5,351 nt of DNA from MGBC108787 sp964430695 (GTDB lineage Bacteria > Bacillota_I > Bacilli_A > RF39 > UBA660). The notes under the pieces are model-generated. The model did no database searches. It was given only the letters and a program-made list of their open reading frames with translations, and had not been told where the DNA came from. How positions within the stretch are numbered: position 1 is the stretch's first letter; the number at the start of each line of letters is the position of its first letter. The stretch lies in the NCBI GenBank assembly GCA_964430695.1, contig CAYSFO010000065.1, forward strand, positions 1 through 5,351, given 5' to 3'. The translations under genes and the position numbers were made by a program. Shown one piece after another: positions 4,830 to 5,351 of this stretch.

Positions 4830-5042
4830 TTACAAATACTTGATACTTATTTCTCCAGTTGCTATATCAGAATAAGTAAAACTCTTTTCAACTCCATTTT
4901 CGTTTATTGTAAAAATACTTGGATAAACATTGGAAATAAAACCAACCACTTTATAATTTTTATTACGCATTCCAAAAACGGAAACCTCTACTTGCGCACT
5001 TAAATGCTTCTTCACTTCTTCTTTTATACTATCTAAGTTCAT
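4830..5042 (-). CDS. veg: Veg family protein
   Basis: Veg is a small, abundant Firmicutes protein; in B. subtilis it promotes biofilm formation by interfering with SinR, and spore outgrowth effects have been reported. The 70 residues fit the family: an N-terminal helix (LDSIKEEVKKHL), a central beta-rich part with VGFISNVYPSIFTIN (33-47), and SFTYSDIATGEISIKY near the end, matching the Veg pattern G-x-l-x-x-x-YPSvFvi and vSYsYaDiLT. It is about 15 residues shorter than the B. subtilis protein, mainly at the C-terminus. The ATG at 5042 has AAGGGGG just upstream and lies 9 nt after the yabG stop. yabG-veg adjacency is the same as in B. subtilis. No obvious separate promoter is visible in the end of yabG, whereas B. 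subtilis veg has a very strong one. Confidence 0.9.
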   Translation of the reverse strand: MNLDSIKEEVKKHLSAQVEVSVFGMRNKNYKVVGFISNVYPSIFTINENGVEKSFTYSDIATGEISIKYL

Positions 5043-5051
5043 TTTTCCCCC

Positions 5052-5351
5052 TTATCTTGGATAACCAACATACATAAGTCCATTACAAATGATGCCACCC
5101 ATGCCATCACTACCATACTTTGTTTTTTCTAAAAGTGTAATCAAATCAATCTCTTTATTTCTTTCTGTTAAAGAAACACTGGTTGCAATAATTGCTGGAT
5201 CTAAACAATGAATATTAACTCTCTTTGGACTTGACGCAAAATTAGCTCCTGCTTTAATAAGCTCTTCATAATTACTTTGACATGCACCTGCAATAACAAC
5301 AAGTTTATCATGACTTTTCTCATACTTTCTGCATTCCCGAACCGCCTTAAT
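5052..5351 (-). CDS. yabG: Sporulation-specific protease YabG, C-terminal part (runs off the window)
   Basis: YabG is a sporulation cysteine protease that processes coat proteins and, in clostridia, germination-related precursors. The visible 99 residues enter from the right edge and end at TAA (5054-5052). They carry the strongly conserved YabG C-terminal features: VVIAGACQSNYEELIKAGAN, then FASSPKRVNIHCLDPAIIA, and a terminal KYGSDGMGGIICNGLMYVGYP. The Cys in GACQS lies about 75 residues from the end, which is consistent with the reported catalytic Cys of the B. subtilis enzyme, though I cannot align it here. Its presence with yabP and yabQ indicates a real sporulation programme. The N-terminal part lies outside the window. 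Confidence 0.93.
   Translation of the reverse strand: MKAVRECRKYEKSHDKLVVIAGACQSNYEELIKAGANFASSPKRVNIHCLDPAIIATSVSLTERNKEIDLITLLEKTKYGSDGMGGIICNGLMYVGYPR

Noticed and set aside
4809..5003. Plus-strand open frame of 64 codons
   Set aside because: It is antisense to veg, which is a clear family match, and has no supporting start signal.
5055..5110. Separate promoter for veg within the end of yabG
   Set aside because: I searched for a -35/-10 pair because B. subtilis veg has a strong promoter, but no pair with acceptable boxes and spacing was found.

Overview
The window is AT-rich DNA from a low-GC, Gram-positive, endospore-forming lineage of the Firmicutes/Bacilli type. Three things support this: sporulation genes (yabG, spoVG, yabP, yabQ), Bacilli-type gene neighbourhoods, and strong AGGAG-type ribosome binding sites. 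TGA is used as a stop (truA, yabQ) and TGG for Trp, so this is the standard bacterial code and not the Mycoplasma code. Every gene I can support lies on the minus strand, so the order below follows transcription, from high to low coordinates. I see no mobile element, RNA gene or CRISPR array.

From 5351 to about 2835 the window holds a compacted sporulation and cell-division block: the C-terminal end of yabG, then veg, spoVG, an unrecognised 157-aa protein, yabP, yabQ and divIC. In Bacillus subtilis these genes sit in the same broad chromosomal region but with many genes between them. The control signals are readable. A sigma-A-like promoter precedes spoVG, and a perfect-stem terminator follows it. 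A sigma-A-like promoter precedes the 157-aa gene. A good sigma-E-type promoter precedes yabP. A strong sigma-A promoter buried in the end of yabQ drives divIC, which ends in a terminator that overlaps its own stop codon. Mother-cell spore genes and a vegetative division gene are therefore adjacent but separately controlled.

From 2794 to 1 the window resembles the usual Firmicutes block ecfA1-ecfA2-ecfT-truA-rplM, but altered. Both ABC ATPase genes are present as intact, tightly coupled reading frames, yet their catalytic motifs are heavily degraded. The first keeps a Walker A motif and the Walker B Asp but loses the Q-loop Gln, signature, catalytic Glu, D-loop Asp and H-loop His. The second lacks the whole P-loop region. 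The membrane gene ecfT is missing: the second ATPase is followed after 2 nt by truA. A 141-aa unrecognised gene overlaps the end of truA. rplM then starts from its own consensus promoter with a short structured leader that resembles the L13 autoregulatory leader. The degenerate ATPase pair is the most unusual item here, followed by the two unrecognised proteins.
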